Positions 8,717 through 20,313 of a DNA stretch of 64,000 nt are shown in pieces; within the stretch, counting starts at the first letter, position 1, and each line of letters opens with the position of its first letter. Under the pieces are notes generated by a model. The model had not been told where the DNA came from, made no database searches, and was given only the letters and a program-made list of their open reading frames with translations. The DNA lies in contig CAVTVK010000001.1 in NCBI GenBank assembly GCA_963738135.1, positions 186,001 through 250,000 on the forward strand, read 5' to 3'. The DNA is from Bog-473 sp963738135 (lineage in GTDB: Bacteria; Actinomycetota; Acidimicrobiia; Acidimicrobiales; RAAP-2). Both the position numbers and the translations under genes were made by a program.

Positions 8717-11669
8717 TCAGGACGAGGACATCCCCACGATGGGCTTGTTCAGCTGGATGCTGCCGGTCGACCCGAAGAACAGCGGCATTGCCGTAGGAGA
8801 AGATGCCCCCGTCGGAGGCGACCAGCCAGTACCCACCTCCGTTGGGCGGAGGCGGCCATGCCCACCACGGGCTTGTTCAGGTGGAGGGAGCCGGCGGAGC
8901 CGAAGAAGGTGGCGCTGCCGTAGGTGAAGATGCCGCCGTCGGCCGCCACCAGCCAGTAGCCGTCTCCGTTCGGTCCGGCCGCCATGCCCACGACGGGCGA
9001 GTTCAGGTGGATGGCTGCCGGTCGACCCGAAGAACTGCGCATTGCCGTAGGAGAAGATGCCGCCGTCGGAGGCGACCAGCCAGTAGCCGCCGCCGTTGGG
9101 TGTGCCGCCATGCCCACGATGGGCTTGTTGAGGGTCGTGCCGCCGGTGGATCCGTAGAACACCGCGTCGCCGAAGCTGAAGATGCCACCGTCGGAGGCCA
9201 CCAGCCAGTAGCCGCCGCCGTCGGGGGTGGCCGCCATGCCCACGATCGGCTTGTTGAGGTGGCGCCCGCCCATGGAGCCGAAGAAGCGGGCGTCGCCGTA
9301 GGTGAAGATGCCGCCATCGGAGGCCACCAGCCAGTAGCCGTTGGAGCTCGGCGTGTCGGCCATGCCCACCACGGGCGCGTTCAGCGGCGTGCCGCCGGCA
9401 CTGCCGTAGAAGCCGGCGTCCCGAAGTCGAACACGCCGCCGTCGGACGCCACGAAGCGGTACCCATCGCCGCAGTTCAGGTCCCCGCCGAACCCGTAGTG
9501 GTCGGCGGCGAGACGTCGCCGAGATGCCTTGCGAGTTGCCCACGGTCACATCGACGCACTCGGGGCCCGGGGCGTCGGGCGGGACGACGGTGACGCTGGT
9601 GGCCGTGCTGGGCCACGATGCGGCCCGTGCCCGACCGACCCGAAGCTGACCGACGTGCGCGTTGGCGAAACCACCTCCGAGAATGGTGATGGCTCCGGCG
9701 CCGTTGACCGGTCCCGATATTGGGGCTGACGGCCGCCACCGACGGGCATCCGTCTGCCGCCCTGCAGCGCGATGGCCAGGTTCTGGTCGACCGGCGTGCC
9801 GAGCCCGCTGGCGGCATCGAAGCCGGTGGTGGCGGCGAACTGTCCGAGGTTGGTGTTGGTGAAGTCGTTGTTGCCCTGCGTGATGTCGGTGAACGTACCG
9901 CTGTTGGCCTGCCGCGCCGCGTAGAGCGCGGGGCCGACACGGCCGAGCGGGCTGAAGCAGCCCTGATTGGTGTCGACGAAGAGCCCGGCGTTGGTGGGCG
10001 AGGCGACGCTCGTGCCACCGAAGGCCGTCCAGTGGCCGTTCCAGTAGGCGGCCACCCCGCCCGCCGAGGGGTCCGACGGGAACGAGAAGTCCGGTACCGC
10101 CCGGCAGGTGCTCAGCCCGCAGGGGGTGGTGTTCGGCTCCGACGGCGGCTGGCTGACCCGGGTTGGCGGGCCACTCGATCGAGTAGCCGCCCCCGGCGGC
10201 ACCGAAGCTCGAGTTCCCCGCGCAGCTCGGCGCGGAGCCCTGGCAGTCGTTCCAGACCGACTGGGACGAGGCCGACGCGCTGGGCAGCGCCGTGCCACCG
10301 GCGCTGACGACGTCGGGCTGCGAACCGGGATCGTCGACGGCGAGTGCCTGGTCGAGCGGTTGGTCGGAAAGCAGTCCTCCGAGCCGGCGTCGCCCGAGGC
10401 CGCGATCACGGTCTGCCCCTGCAGGGCCATGCGCTGGAAGATGCCGTTCTCCGTCTGCCGGTCGGCTGCCGGGCATGTCCGCCTCGCACACGCCCCAGCT
10501 CGTCGTCACGACCTGGGAGCTGTCGTCGCTGGCGATGCGGTTGAACAGGTCGAAGGCCTGGGCGTCGTCGCCGTTGGGCGCCTCGTAGACGACGAGCGAC
10601 GCGGAGGGGGCGTTGACGGCGGCCAGTTCGGTATCGAGCGCGGCCTCGCCGCCGCCCTGGGGCGGGCCGCCGGCACCGCCGTCGACGACCACGTTGCGGA
10701 CGGGGTTGGACAGCCCGTAACAGGCCTGGAAGGCGGCGACGTCGCTGGCGGCGTACTGCTCGAACTCCACGATGGCGATGGACTGCCCGATGCCGGTGCG
10801 CCCCTGCCCGAAGAGCTGGTCGAGTCCGAAGAGCGAGGCCAGCTGCGTCGAGGTGTAGGTGCCGTCGAACGCCGTGGCCTGGGCGGCGGCGCAGGCCTGC
10901 GGCGTGCCGGCGTGGGCGATGGCCGCAGGGTTCTGGCCGGCCGTGCCGGTTGCGCCGGCGGCCGGCTGCGACTCCGGAGCCTCGGTCGCCTGGATCCCGC
11001 GCGAGCCCGAGGTCCCGCCGTGCCCCTGCTTGATCATGGAGTGCTCCTGGAACAGGCCGTCGAGGCCGACCACGCCGGTCACCACGCCGTCGAGCGAGGC
11101 CGGGATCTGCGGCGACGCCGTGTTGACGACGGCCCGGGCGGACTCGCCGGGCGCCTGCACCGACACCAGCGGCGTGCCCAGCGCGGCCGAGACCACCGAC
11201 GCCGTGCCGCTGACCGGCAGCAGCGTGCTGCCCGGCTCGGGCGTGCCAACCGTGAGCCCTTCGGCCCGCAGCGCGGAGGACACCTGCGCCACCTCGGCCG
11301 GGCTCGGCCCGAACTGCGCTGCATACTGCGCCGCCGTCAGGTAGTGCCGGTAGTCGGGCGATCCGGGCGTCGAGACGGCGTCGACCACGGCCTGGGCCAG
11401 GCCGGCGGGATCCTGCCCGGCCAGGACCACGTCGAGGTCGAGCACCTGGCCGCCGGGGGCGGCGCCCAACTGCGTCGAGCCGGCGGGCAGGTGCGGGCGC
11501 GGCCTGGGGCAGGACGATGCCCGAGCCTGCGGCGCCGGCGACGCGCCAGCCGCGGCCGCGGCGCCGCTGCCAGCGCGCCCGAGCGCCACCGACGGCCGGC
11601 AGCCGAGCACGCCGGCGACGAGCGCGGCGGCGACACCAGCGCCGAGCCCCTGCGCCGCACCCGGTTCAC
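8717..11669 (-). CDS. secreted S53 (sedolisin/kumamolisin) peptidase with IPT domain and six C-terminal repeats (several frameshifts)
   Basis: Reading across several single-base shifts gives a protein of about 980 residues. From the GTG at 11669, preceded by a GGGAGG ribosome site, come an Ala-rich hydrophobic leader, a pro-kumamolisin activation domain (SPDYRHYLTAAQYAAQFGPS) and an S53 catalytic domain. That domain shows the Glu-x3-Asp pair (GEAALDTEL), the oxyanion Asp (AASGDAG), the nucleophile Ser (GGTSVASP) and the calcium-site tail (GFDAASGLGTPV). An IPT/TIG-like domain (AITILGGGFANA) and six repeats of about 42 residues follow. The expected role is extracellular acid proteolysis. All catalytic residues survive, so I treat the shifts as errors. 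The stop at 8717 is chosen because its frame completes the last repeat. Confidence 0.78.
8729..9475 (-). repeat. six tandem repeats of about 42 codons (YWLVASDGGIFSFGDA type)
   Basis: Each unit reads roughly GYWLVASDGGIFSYGDA, then FFGSTGG, then LNKPIVGMAATPDGG. Units vary at a few positions (GVFDFG, GIFTYG, GIFSFG), so they have diverged. The period, the Trp/Asp-Gly-Gly core and the alternating beta pattern suggest blades of a propeller, with six units making a closed ring. I recall similar repeats in secreted Acidimicrobiia proteins; a binding or cell-surface role is inference. Frameshifts interrupt several units. Confidence 0.85.
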
Positions 11670-11672
11670 GAA

Positions 11673-12968
11673 TCAGCCTCCCTGCTCCGGGCTCCTCGCC
11701 GCACCGCCCGTCACGCGGGGTGGGCTCGTAGTACACCCGACCCTCGAGCGCGTCAGGACGATACTGCTGAGGGACCACCCCGGAGGGGTCGTCATGGGGA
11801 TAGACGTAGCCGTCGCCGTGGCCCAGGCGTGGCGGCGCCCTTGTAGTGGGCGTCCCGCAGATGGGTGGGGACCTCCTGCGCCACGCTCGAGCGCACGTCG
11901 GCCTGGGCCCGGCCCAGCGCCACCACGACGGCGTTGGACTTGGGCGCCCGGGCCAGGTAGATCACGGCCTCGGCCAGGTTCAGCGCCGCCTCGGGCAGGC
12001 CGACGTACTCGACGGCCCGGGCCGCCGCCTCGGCCACCAGCAGCGCCTGGGGATCGGCCAGCCCGATGTCCTCACTGGCCAGGATCACCATGCGGCGGGC
12101 CAGGAACCGGGGGTCCTCCCCCGCCTCGATCATGCGGGCCATCCAGTAGAGGCCGGCGTCGGGGTCCGAGCCCCGCACGCTCTTGATCAGGGCACTGATC
12201 TGGTCGTAGTGCTCGTCGGCCCCCTGGTGGAAGAGGCGGCCGTCGCGGGCCCGGGCCATGTCGTCCATGGTCAGCACCACCCGGGCGTCGGTCGGCGCCA
12301 GCGGCGGCGCCCCGCACCAGCGCCACCGCCGTCTCCACCGTCGTCAGCGCGGCCCGGGCGTCGCCCTCGCAGGCCGCCACCACGGCGTCGACGGCATCGT
12401 CCTCGGCGTCGGCGCCCTCCAGCTCCAGACCGCGCCGGATCAGCGTGCGCAGGTTGTCCGGCGACAAGGGGTGCAGCCGCCACAGTGAGGCCCGGCTCAA
12501 CAGGGGCGGATTGACCTCGAAGAAAGGATTCTCCGTGGTGGCGCCGATGAGCACGACCAGCCCGTCCTCGACGGCGGGGAGCAGCACGTCCTGCTGGGAC
12601 TTGCTGAAGCGGTGCACCTCGTCGATGAAGAGCATGGTGCCCTGGCCCTGCTCGCCCAGGCGGCGCTGGGCCTCGGCCAGGGCCTCGCGCACGTCCTTCA
12701 CGCCGGCGGCCGTGGCCGACAGCGTGGTCAGGTGCTTGGCGGTGGTGTCGGCCAGCAGGCGGGCCAGGGTGGTCTTGCCGGTGCCGGCGGGGCCCCACAG
12801 GATCGACGACCCGACCCGGTCGGACTCGGCCAGCAGGCGCAAGGGGGCACCGGGGCCGATGAGGTGCTCCTGGCCCACGACCTCATCGAGGGTGCGGGGG
12901 CGGAGACGGGCTGCCAGCGGCGCCTGGCGCTGGAGGCGGCGGTCGGCGGCGTCGGCGAAGAGGCTCAG
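11673..12968 (-). CDS. rarA: replication-associated recombination ATPase RarA/MgsA (about three frameshifts)
   Basis: AAA+ ATPase acting at stalled replication forks, related to clamp loaders. Visible parts: PLAARLRPRTLDEVVGQEH, Walker A GPAGTGKTT, Walker B MLFIDEVHRF, sensor GATTENPFFEV, then MRDAHYKG-like HLRDAHYKGAA and the C-terminal tail PHDDPSGVVPQQY and YYEPTPR. Shifts are near 12310-12313 (CCCC run), 11826 and about 11720. Removing one base at each gives 430 residues ending at the TGA at 11673. No ATG, GTG or TTG precedes the conserved start; a CTG at 12968 overlapping the aspS stop (CTGA) is the likely initiator. Confidence 0.85.
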
Positions 12969-14775
12969 GGCGGCGGTCCTGCGCTCGGCGGCTGCGCGGG
13001 CGGCACCACGACCCGGATGCCCAGCTCGGCCAGGCTGGCCGCCGGCAGCGGGGTGGGCGCGCCGGTCAAGCAGGTCGGCGCCCGGACTGGGTCTTGGGGT
13101 AGGCGATGACCTCCCGGATGTTCTCCTCGCCGGCCAGGATCGCCACGAGCCGGTCGACCCCGACGGCGAACCCGGCGTGCGGCGGCGCCCCGTAGCGGAA
13201 GGCGCCCAGCAGGAAGCCGAAGCGGGCCTCGGCCTCCTCGGCGCTGATGCCCAGCGCGGCGAACACCTGCTCCTGCATCGACCGGTTGTGGATACGGACG
13301 CTGCCCGAGCCCAGCTCCCAGCCGTTGAGCACGAGGTCGTAGGCCTGCGAGCGCACGGCGAACGGGTCGGTCGCCAGCAGCGGCAGGTCCTCGGGATACG
13401 GCATGGTGAACGGGTGGTGGGCCGGCTGCGGGTTGCCGTCGGCCCCGGTGCCGTCGAACATCGGGAAGTCGACGACCCACACGTAGCGATGCGGGCCCTG
13501 CGCCACGGGCGGCGCGCCGATCGCCACACGCAGCGCACCGAGCACCTCGCAGGCCGTCGCGTAGGTGTCCGAGACGGCCAGGATGAGGTCACCTGGTTCC
13601 GCCTTCGTCTGTTGCAGGACGCTCGCTGTCTCCTGCTCCGAGAGGTGGCGGGCCAGGGGACCGTCCAGCGAGGGGCCGTTCTCGACGACGCGGAACCAGG
13701 CCAGGCCGGCCGCGCCGTGCTTCTTGGCCAGCTCGGTGACGTCGTCGAGCTTGCTTGCGGGGCCAGGTGGCGCCGTCGGGGACGACGATCGCCTTGACCG
13801 TCGGCGACGAGAAGGCCTTCACCTCGGTGTTCTCGAACGCCGTCGGAGAGGTCGATCAGCTCGAGGCCGAAGCGCAGGTCGGGCTTGTCGGTGCCGAAGC
13901 GGTCGCGCGCCTCGGCCCACGTCATGCGCTCGATCGGGGGCGGCCGCTCCCCCGTGCGCCGCTTCCGCCGCGTCGAGCACGGCTTCGGAGACGTAGGCCA
14001 TGACGTCGTCCTGGGAGGCGAAGGAGCACTCCATATCGAGCTGCATGAACTCGAACTGGCGGTCGGCCCTGAGGTCCTCGTCCCGGAGGCAGCGGGCGAT
14101 CTGGAAGTAGCGGTCGAAGCCGCCCACCATGAGGAGCTGCTTGGCCAGCTGCGGGCTCTGGGGCAGCGCGTAGAACTCGCCGTGGTGCAGCCGCGACGGG
14201 ACCGAGAACTCCCGTGAGCCCTCGGGGGTCGGGGCCCAGAGCAGCGGGGTCTCGATCTCGGCGAAGCCCTGGCGGTCCATGGCGGCCCGGAGCGCGGCGT
14301 TGACCCGGGCCCGCAGTCGCAGGTTGCGCTGCATGCGCGGCCGCCGGAGGTCGACGTAGCGGTGCTTCAGCCGGACGGGCTCGTCGGACTCGTCGCGGTC
14401 GTCGACGGAGAAGGGCGGCGGCTCGGCCTCGTTGAGGACCTCGACGGTGCAGTCGCCGATCTCGACCTCGCCCGTGCCGATGCCGGGGTTGACCGTGCCC
14501 TCGGGCCGGTGGCGGACGGTGCCGGTGACGGCGATGACCCACTCGGAGCGCACGTCGGTGGCGTGGTCGATGACGCACTGGATGATGCCCGAGTGGTCCC
14601 GCAGGTCCACGAAGGCGAGGTGCTCGCCGTGCTCGCGGCGGCGGGCCACCCAGCCGCAGACGGTCACGGTCTGACCGACGTCGGCGGTGCGGAGGACGCC
14701 GCAGAGGTGGGTGCGCAGGGCGGTGGGCTGGTTCTCGGTCTGGCCCGGTTCGGAGGGGTGCGAGTCGGTCGTCAT
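12965..14775 (-). CDS. aspS: aspartyl-tRNA synthetase, bacterial type (about five frameshifts)
   Basis: Charges tRNA-Asp, possibly also tRNA-Asn. The ATG at 14775 starts the anticodon-binding OB fold (TVTVCGWVARRREHGEHLAFVDLRD). The class II core follows (KHRYVDLRRPRMQRNL, DRYFQIARCLRDEDLRADRQFEF). A bacterial GAD insertion is present (VKAFSSPTVKAIVVPDG) and the end carries GWELGSGSVRIHN, GFAVGVDRLVAIL and AYPKTQSGADLLTGAP. Single extra bases near 13936-13940, 13840, 13759-13762, 13081-13083 and 13068 break the frame; removing five bases restores 601 residues. All signature residues are intact. Confidence 0.88.
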
Positions 14776-14836
14776 GGTGGGGAGGTCTCGGCGCTCAGTC
14801 TGGTCGGTGGCGGTGCGGGGGTGGGTGCGGTGGCGG

Positions 14837-14863
14837 GGTCGATGCGGTCGATGTGGTCGATGC
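14837..14863. repeat. 9-bp tandem repeat between hisS and aspS
   Basis: Three units of GGTCGATGC/GGTCGATGT in the 120-base gap between the hisS stop and the aspS start. It is outside any coding frame I can support and resembles the 9-bp repeats found inside neighbouring genes. Confidence 0.8.
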
Positions 14864-14895
14864 GGTGGCCTGGCTCAGCTCTGCGGACTCAGGGC

Positions 14896-16222
14896 TCAGG
14901 GCAGCCCCGCCTCGGCCAGGAAGGCCTTCAGCTCCTCCACAATGGCAGCCCGGGGCACGCTCCGCTGAGCGGCGTCGCTGCGCAGGGGCCGCAGGCCGAC
15001 GGTTCCCGCCTCCACCTCCTGGGGGCCGACGACGAGCGCCACCAGGGCACCCGAGCGGTCGGCCGACTTGATCTGGGACTTCATGGAGCGCCCGTCGAAG
15101 GCCCGGTCGGCCCGCAGGCCGGCCCGACGCAGCTCGGCCGTGATGGCGACCGCGGACTCGCCGCCGGCCGTGTCGATGACGTAGGCGTGCAGCGGACGGG
15201 CCGCCAGCGACGGACGCCGTGCGTGAAGACGCCCTCGGCGTCACAGGCCAGCAGCACCCGCTCGATCCCGATGCCGAACCCGATGCCCGGCGTGGGGTCC
15301 CCGCCGAGCAGCTCGACCAGGCCGTCGTAGCGGCCGCCGCCGCCGATGCCGTTCTGGGCCGCGTCCAGCGCGTCCGCCGCGAACTCGAAGGTGGTGCGCG
15401 TGTAGTAGTCGAAGCCCCGCACCAGGCGGTGGTCGATCGTGTACGCCACGCCGAGCGCGTCGAGCCCGGCGCGCACCCGGGCGAAGTGGGCCGCGGCACG
15501 GCGTCGCACAGGTGGTCCAGGAAGTGCGGGGCGTCGGCGGTGGCGGCCCGGCACTCCTCCGACTTGCAGTCGAGTACCCGCAGCGGGTTCTCGAGATGCC
15601 GCTCCCGGTGCGCCGGGCACAGCTGGTCGGCCCGCTCGGCCAGGAACGCGCTCAACAGCGCCACGTAGCCGGGCTTGCAGACGCTGTCGCCCATGGAGTG
15701 CAGCTTCAAGGTCACCTGGCGCAGGCCCAGTCCGGCGAAGAAGTCGTGGGCCAGCGAGACGACCTCGACGTCGAGGTCGGCATCGGCCGGGCCGAGCGCC
15801 TCCACGCCCGAGCTGGTGGTGCTGGCGGTAGCGGCCGTGCTGGGGGTTCTCGTGGCGGAACGAGGGCGCCACGTACCAGGCCTTCCACGGCGGCACGGGG
15901 TGGTGCTGCACGTAGGCCCGGGCGATGGGGGCGGTCCCCTCGGGGCGCAACGCCATCATCTGGCCGTCGCGGTCCTCGAAGACGTACATCTCCTTGCCGA
16001 CGACCTCGCTGCCCTCGCCGATGCCACGCAGGAACACGCCGGCGTGCTCGAGGATGGGCGTGATGGTCAGCCCGTAGCCGGCACTCTCGACCAGCGCGGC
16101 GAAGCGGGCGACCGTCCCCTCCCAGCGGGCCGACTCGGGCCACAGCACGTCGTGCATGCCCTTCGGGGTACGGGCGGGACGGGGCGGCGCCCGGGTCCGG
16201 GCGCGGACGAGCCCGCGCTCAT
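14896..16222 (-). CDS. hisS: histidyl-tRNA synthetase (about four frameshifts)
   Basis: Charges tRNA-His. The recovered order is TPKGMHDVLWPE, ALRPEGTAPIARAYVQHH, RYRQHHQLGVEALG, KSEECRA, VRGFDYYTRTTFEF, GGGGRYDGLVELLGG, GFGIGIERVLL, and an anticodon-binding domain ending AFLAEAGLP. Shifts lie near 16190 (one base missing), 15807-15809 (one extra), about 15495 and about 15213 (one missing each); correcting them gives 442 residues. I place the start at the ATG at 16222, which follows an AGGAG site and supplies the usual residues before the conserved GMHD. An ATG at 16157 is the in-frame alternative but would remove that motif's front. Confidence 0.86.
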
Positions 16223-16246
16223 AGAAGGCTCCTCACGGCTCGGGGG

Positions 16247-18522
16247 TCAGACTTTCTTGCCAGGAAGCTGACGATACGCGTCGAACACCCCGTCGAGGTG
16301 CTTCAGCGCGCTGATCAGAGAATGCAGATGCGTCGGGTCGGCCAGCTCGACGTCGAAGGCCATCCGGCTGACCCGGTCCGGCGTCGTGGCGGTGCGGGCG
16401 GCCACGATGTTGAGGTGGTGCTCGGAGACGACCCGGGAGACGTCGGCCAGCAGGCGGGCCCGGTCGAAGGCCTGCACCTCAATGGTGGCGACGAAGACGC
16501 CGTCGTTGCCCCGGTCCCACTCGACCTCCATGAGGCGCTCGCGGGAACGGTCGGCCAGCGCCGCCGCGTTGGCGCAGTCGGCCCGGTGCACCGAGACGCC
16601 CCGACCCTGGGTCACGAAGCCCACGATCTGGTCGCCCGGCACCGGGGTGCAGCACCGGGCCAGGTGGATCATGACGTCGTCGAGCCCCTCGACGTAGACG
16701 CCGGTGCCGGTCCGGCGCCCCTGGCGCGGCCGGCTCGTGCTGGGCAGGGCGATCGTCGGGAGCTGCTCGTCCGCCTCGCCGCCGCCGCGGAGCGCCTTGG
16801 TGAGGCGTTGGACGATCGACTGGGCCGAGACCTGGTTCTCGCCGATGGAGGCGTAGAGCGCGTCGAGGTCGGCCAGGTTCATGGCCTCGGCCACCTGCTG
16901 CAGAGCGGTCGAGCCCAGCAGCTTGTGCAGCGGCAGGCCGTCCCGGCGCAAGGCCCGGGCCAGGTCCTCCCGCCCGTTCTCGATGGCGTCTTCGCGGCGC
17001 TCCCGTGAGAACCACTGGCGGATCTTGTTGCGGGCCCGGGTGGAGGCGACGATCTGGAGCCAGTCGCGTGACGGACCGGCGGTCGGCGACTTCGAGGTGA
17101 AGATCTCGACGGTGTCGGCGCTGCTCAGCTGCGTCTCGAGCGGCACCAGGCGGCCGTTGACCCGTGCCCCGATGCAGCGGTGCCCCACCTCGGTGTGGAT
17201 GGCGTAGGCGAAGTCGACCGGGTGTCGATCGGGCGGGCAGCGCGATGACCTTGCCCTTGGGCGTGAAGACGTAGACCTCGTCCTGTTCGAGGTCGAGCTT
17301 CAGGGCCTCGAGGAACTCGATCGGGTCGTCGGTCTGCCGGTCGACGTCGGCGATGCGCTGGAGCCACGCCATCTCCGAGGAGTGGTCCTCCTTGGACTTG
17401 TAGCCCCAGTGGGCGGCGATGCCGTACTCGGCCCGGTGGTGCATCTCCGAGGTGCGGATCTGGACCTCGACCGGCTTGCCGTCCAGCCCGATCACCGTGG
17501 TGTGCAGCGACTGGTACATGTTGAACTTGGGCGTGTTGATGTAGTCCTTGAAGCGCCCGTGCACCGGAGCCCAGATGGCGTGGATGGCACCCAGCGCCGC
17601 CCAGCAGTCCTTCTCGGACTCGACGACCACGCGGATGGCCACGAGGTCGTTGATGTCGTCGAACTCCTTGCCCCGCACGACCATCTTCTCGTAGATGGAC
17701 CACAGGTGCTTGGGGCGCCCGGTGACGTCGGCCACCACGCCCATGTCCTGCATGCGCTGGCGCACGTGCACGAGCACCCGCTCGAGATACTCCTCCCGCT
17801 GCGGGGCCCGAGCCGCCACCATCTGCTCGATCTCGGCGTAGCGCTTCGGGTGCAGCGTGGCGAACGCGAGGTCCTCCAGTTGCCAGCGCACCTGCTGCAC
17901 CCCGAGGCGGTGTGCCAGCGGCGCGTAGACGTCGAAGGTCTCCTGGGCGGTGCGGCGCTGCTTCCACTCGGGCATGACGGCGAGCGTGCGCATGTTGTGC
18001 AGCCGGTCGGCCAGCTTGATCAGCAGGACGCGCCAGTCGTCGGCCATGGCGACGAGCATCTTGCGGATGGTCGCCGCCTGCTGCGCCTCCTTGGAGTTGA
18101 ACTGCAGGCGGTCGAGTTTGGTCACCCCGTCGACGACCCGGGCCACACCCTCCCCGAAGGTCTCCTCAATGGTCTCGAGCGTCAGGCCCGGTGTCCTCCA
18201 CGGCGTCGTGGAGGAGGGCGGCGGCCACGGTCTGCTCGTCCAGGCCGAGTTCGGCCACGATCGTCGCCACGGCGATCGGGTGCGTGATGTAGGGCTCGCC
18301 CGAGCGCCGGAACTGGCCCTCGTGGGCCCCGGCGGCGGTCCGGCCCGCCGCCACGATCATGGAGGTGTCCTCGTCAGGGCGGTGCCGGGCGAACTCGGCC
18401 AGGAGGGGGGCCAACAGGTCGCGCAACGCCGGCTCGTAAGCCTGCTCCGGCCCGAAGTCTCGGGCGTTCGTCTCGGTGTCTGTGTCTGTGCCGGATGGAG
18501 TCACCCGCGTCAGGGCCACCAT
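16247..18522 (-). CDS. relA: bifunctional (p)ppGpp synthetase/hydrolase RelA/SpoT (two frameshifts)
   Basis: Makes and degrades the stringent-response alarmone. The domain order matches a full RSH protein: hydrolase domain with HDAVEDTG, synthetase domain (RVVVESEKDCWAALG, KFNMYQSLHTTVIGLDG), TGS domain, conserved-Cys region (RCCTPVPGD) and a C-terminal ACT domain. One extra base at 18185-18186 and one in GGG at 17220-17222 shift the frame; without them the protein has 757 residues. The N-terminus carries a Thr-Asp repeat coded by short tandem DNA repeats. It lies downstream of secF, as in other actinobacteria, but the usual apt gene between them is absent. Confidence 0.9.
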
Positions 18523-18607
18523 CCATACAGGCTACCCGCCTGGGGAAATGCTGGGACGCGCATACCGCTGCATACGCGGCGGATCGTGCCTGCGCTCGGG
18601 CCCTGAG

Positions 18608-18631
18608 GCGCTCGGGCGCTCGGGCGCTCAG
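18608..18631. repeat. 8-bp tandem repeat upstream of relA
   Basis: Three units of GCGCTCGG (the last with one change) directly beyond the secF stop, in the 110-base secF-relA gap. No terminator-like T run follows. Function unknown. Confidence 0.75.
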
Positions 18632-18632
18632 C

Positions 18633-20313
18633 TCACCGCTTGCGTCTGCTCTTGCCTTTGCCCTTGCGCGGGCGGGGGCCTTGGGCGGGTTGCCCCGCCG
18701 GCGCACCGGCACCGGCGGCGGCCGGTCCCTGAAGCAGACCCGCCCGAACCCGAAGCCGAACCCGAACTCGAACCCGCCGAACCGGGCTGCCGATCCAGCA
18801 CCGCCGTCGATCCGCCCCCGCCCCCGCCGGCGCCGCTGCCCGAACCCGGCCGGATCAGCCCGCTCCGCTTGGAGCTCGACTTCTGCGCGGCGGCAGCACC
18901 GCCCCGGTTCACCTGGCCCGAAGCCGCCACGCTGATCGCGGTGCTCAGGTTGGCGGCGTCGACGGCGGAGTAGAACGACTTCGCCTCCCCGCGCTTGGTC
19001 AGGCGGTTGGCGATCTGCACCCAGCGGTCCTCGCGCTCCTTCATCATGCACAGGACAGGTGAGGCGATGAAGATCGACGAGTAGGCCCCCGAGAGCAGGC
19101 CGATGAAGAGCGCGAGGCCATAGGACTGCAGCGTCGAGGCACCGAGCAGCTGCGCGCCGATCAGGAGCACGGCCAACACCGGCAGGATGGCCACCATGGA
19201 GGTGTTGATCGACCGGGCCAGCGTCTGGTTCATGGAGAGGTTGATGAGCTGCGGGTAGGTCAACCGGCCGCTGCTGCCGATGCCCTTCGTGTTGTCACGG
19301 ACCCGGTCGAACACGACGACGGTGTCGTAGAGCGAGTAGCCGAGGATGGTCAGGATGGCCACAACGGTGTCCGGCGTCACCTGGAAGTTGAAGATCGAGT
19401 AGATGCCGACGGCTATCAGTACGTCGTGGATCATGGCGATGAACGCGGCCAACGCCATCTTCGGCTCGAATCGGATGCTGATGTAGATCGCCACCACGAT
19501 GAAGAAGATGATCAGGGCCTCGATCGCCTTGTTCGTGATGGAGGATCCCCACGTCGGGCCGACGGTGGTGATGCTGATCTTGTCGGCGTTGGCCTGCCCC
19601 GATGCCCCCGAAGGCGACGTCGTCGTGGTCGTGGGCGCCGAAGAGGTGGTGGTGGCCCCCGCCTTGGCCGTCGTGGTGGTCGTGGGCGCGGCGGTCGTCG
19701 ACGTGGAGGTGCTCGCGGTCGTCTTGGGTGCGTGCGCCGCCGTCACTTCGAGCAGCGCCTTCTGCACGTTGTTGCTCACGGCCTGCTGCTGACTCTGCGC
19801 AAGGCGGTTGATGTCCGACTGCACGTTGAGCGTCTGCTTGTCCCCGGTCCCGAGCAACTGCACCGTGGGATTGATCAGGCCGGTGCCGCTCAGGGCGTCG
19901 GTCGCCTGGGTCTGCGTCACTCCCGGCGCGGGGATCGTCCACTCGGTCCCGCCCCTGAACTCGATGCCCAGGTTCAGGCCGCCCCGCAGCACGATCGAGA
20001 CGATCCCGAGCACGATGATCGCCGCCGAGATGCTGAACCAGATCTTGCGCTTGCCGACGAAGTCGAAACGGGTCTCGCCCCGGTAGAGACGGGCGATCGG
20101 CCCATGGCCCTTCGGCTCCCTGGCCAGCATGGCCCGGGCTGCGTCATCGAGGCTGACCAGTTCCTCCTCGTCGAGGCCGGTCGTGTCCACGCTCTCCTCG
20201 AGACGCTCGACATCCTCTTCGGGCACGTCGTCGAGCGAACTCCCCTCACCGCTGTCGCTGCCGTGACCGTTGTTGTTGCCTCTTCCCTTGCCTCCGCGGC
20301 GGTTGTCGCTCAC
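18633..20313 (-). CDS. secF: protein translocase subunit SecF (C-terminal frameshift)
   Basis: Membrane partner of SecD that uses proton motive force to complete Sec export. The GTG at 20313 overlaps the secD stop (GTGA). An acidic cytoplasmic N-terminus of about 80 residues precedes TM1. The first periplasmic loop contains GLNLGIEFRGGTEW and is unusually enlarged by a Thr/Ala/Ser-rich stretch (TTTTTAKAG type). TMs 2-6 carry GYSLYDTVVVFDRVRDN. One extra base near 18720 diverts the tail; correcting it gives a basic end, RPRKGKGKSRRKR, stopping at 18633 (559 residues). Uncorrected, the frame ends at 18628 with an unlikely tail. Confidence 0.9.

Noticed and set aside
8729..9475. Separate cluster of short repeat genes downstream of the peptidase
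   Set aside because: The short frames are pieces of one coding sequence split by frameshifts; the repeat phase continues across them.
10108..12186. 692-codon plus-strand frame opposite the S53 peptidase and rarA
   Set aside because: Antisense to real domains and full of Arg/Gly/Ala with no domain signature; long open frames on the wrong strand are normal at this base composition.
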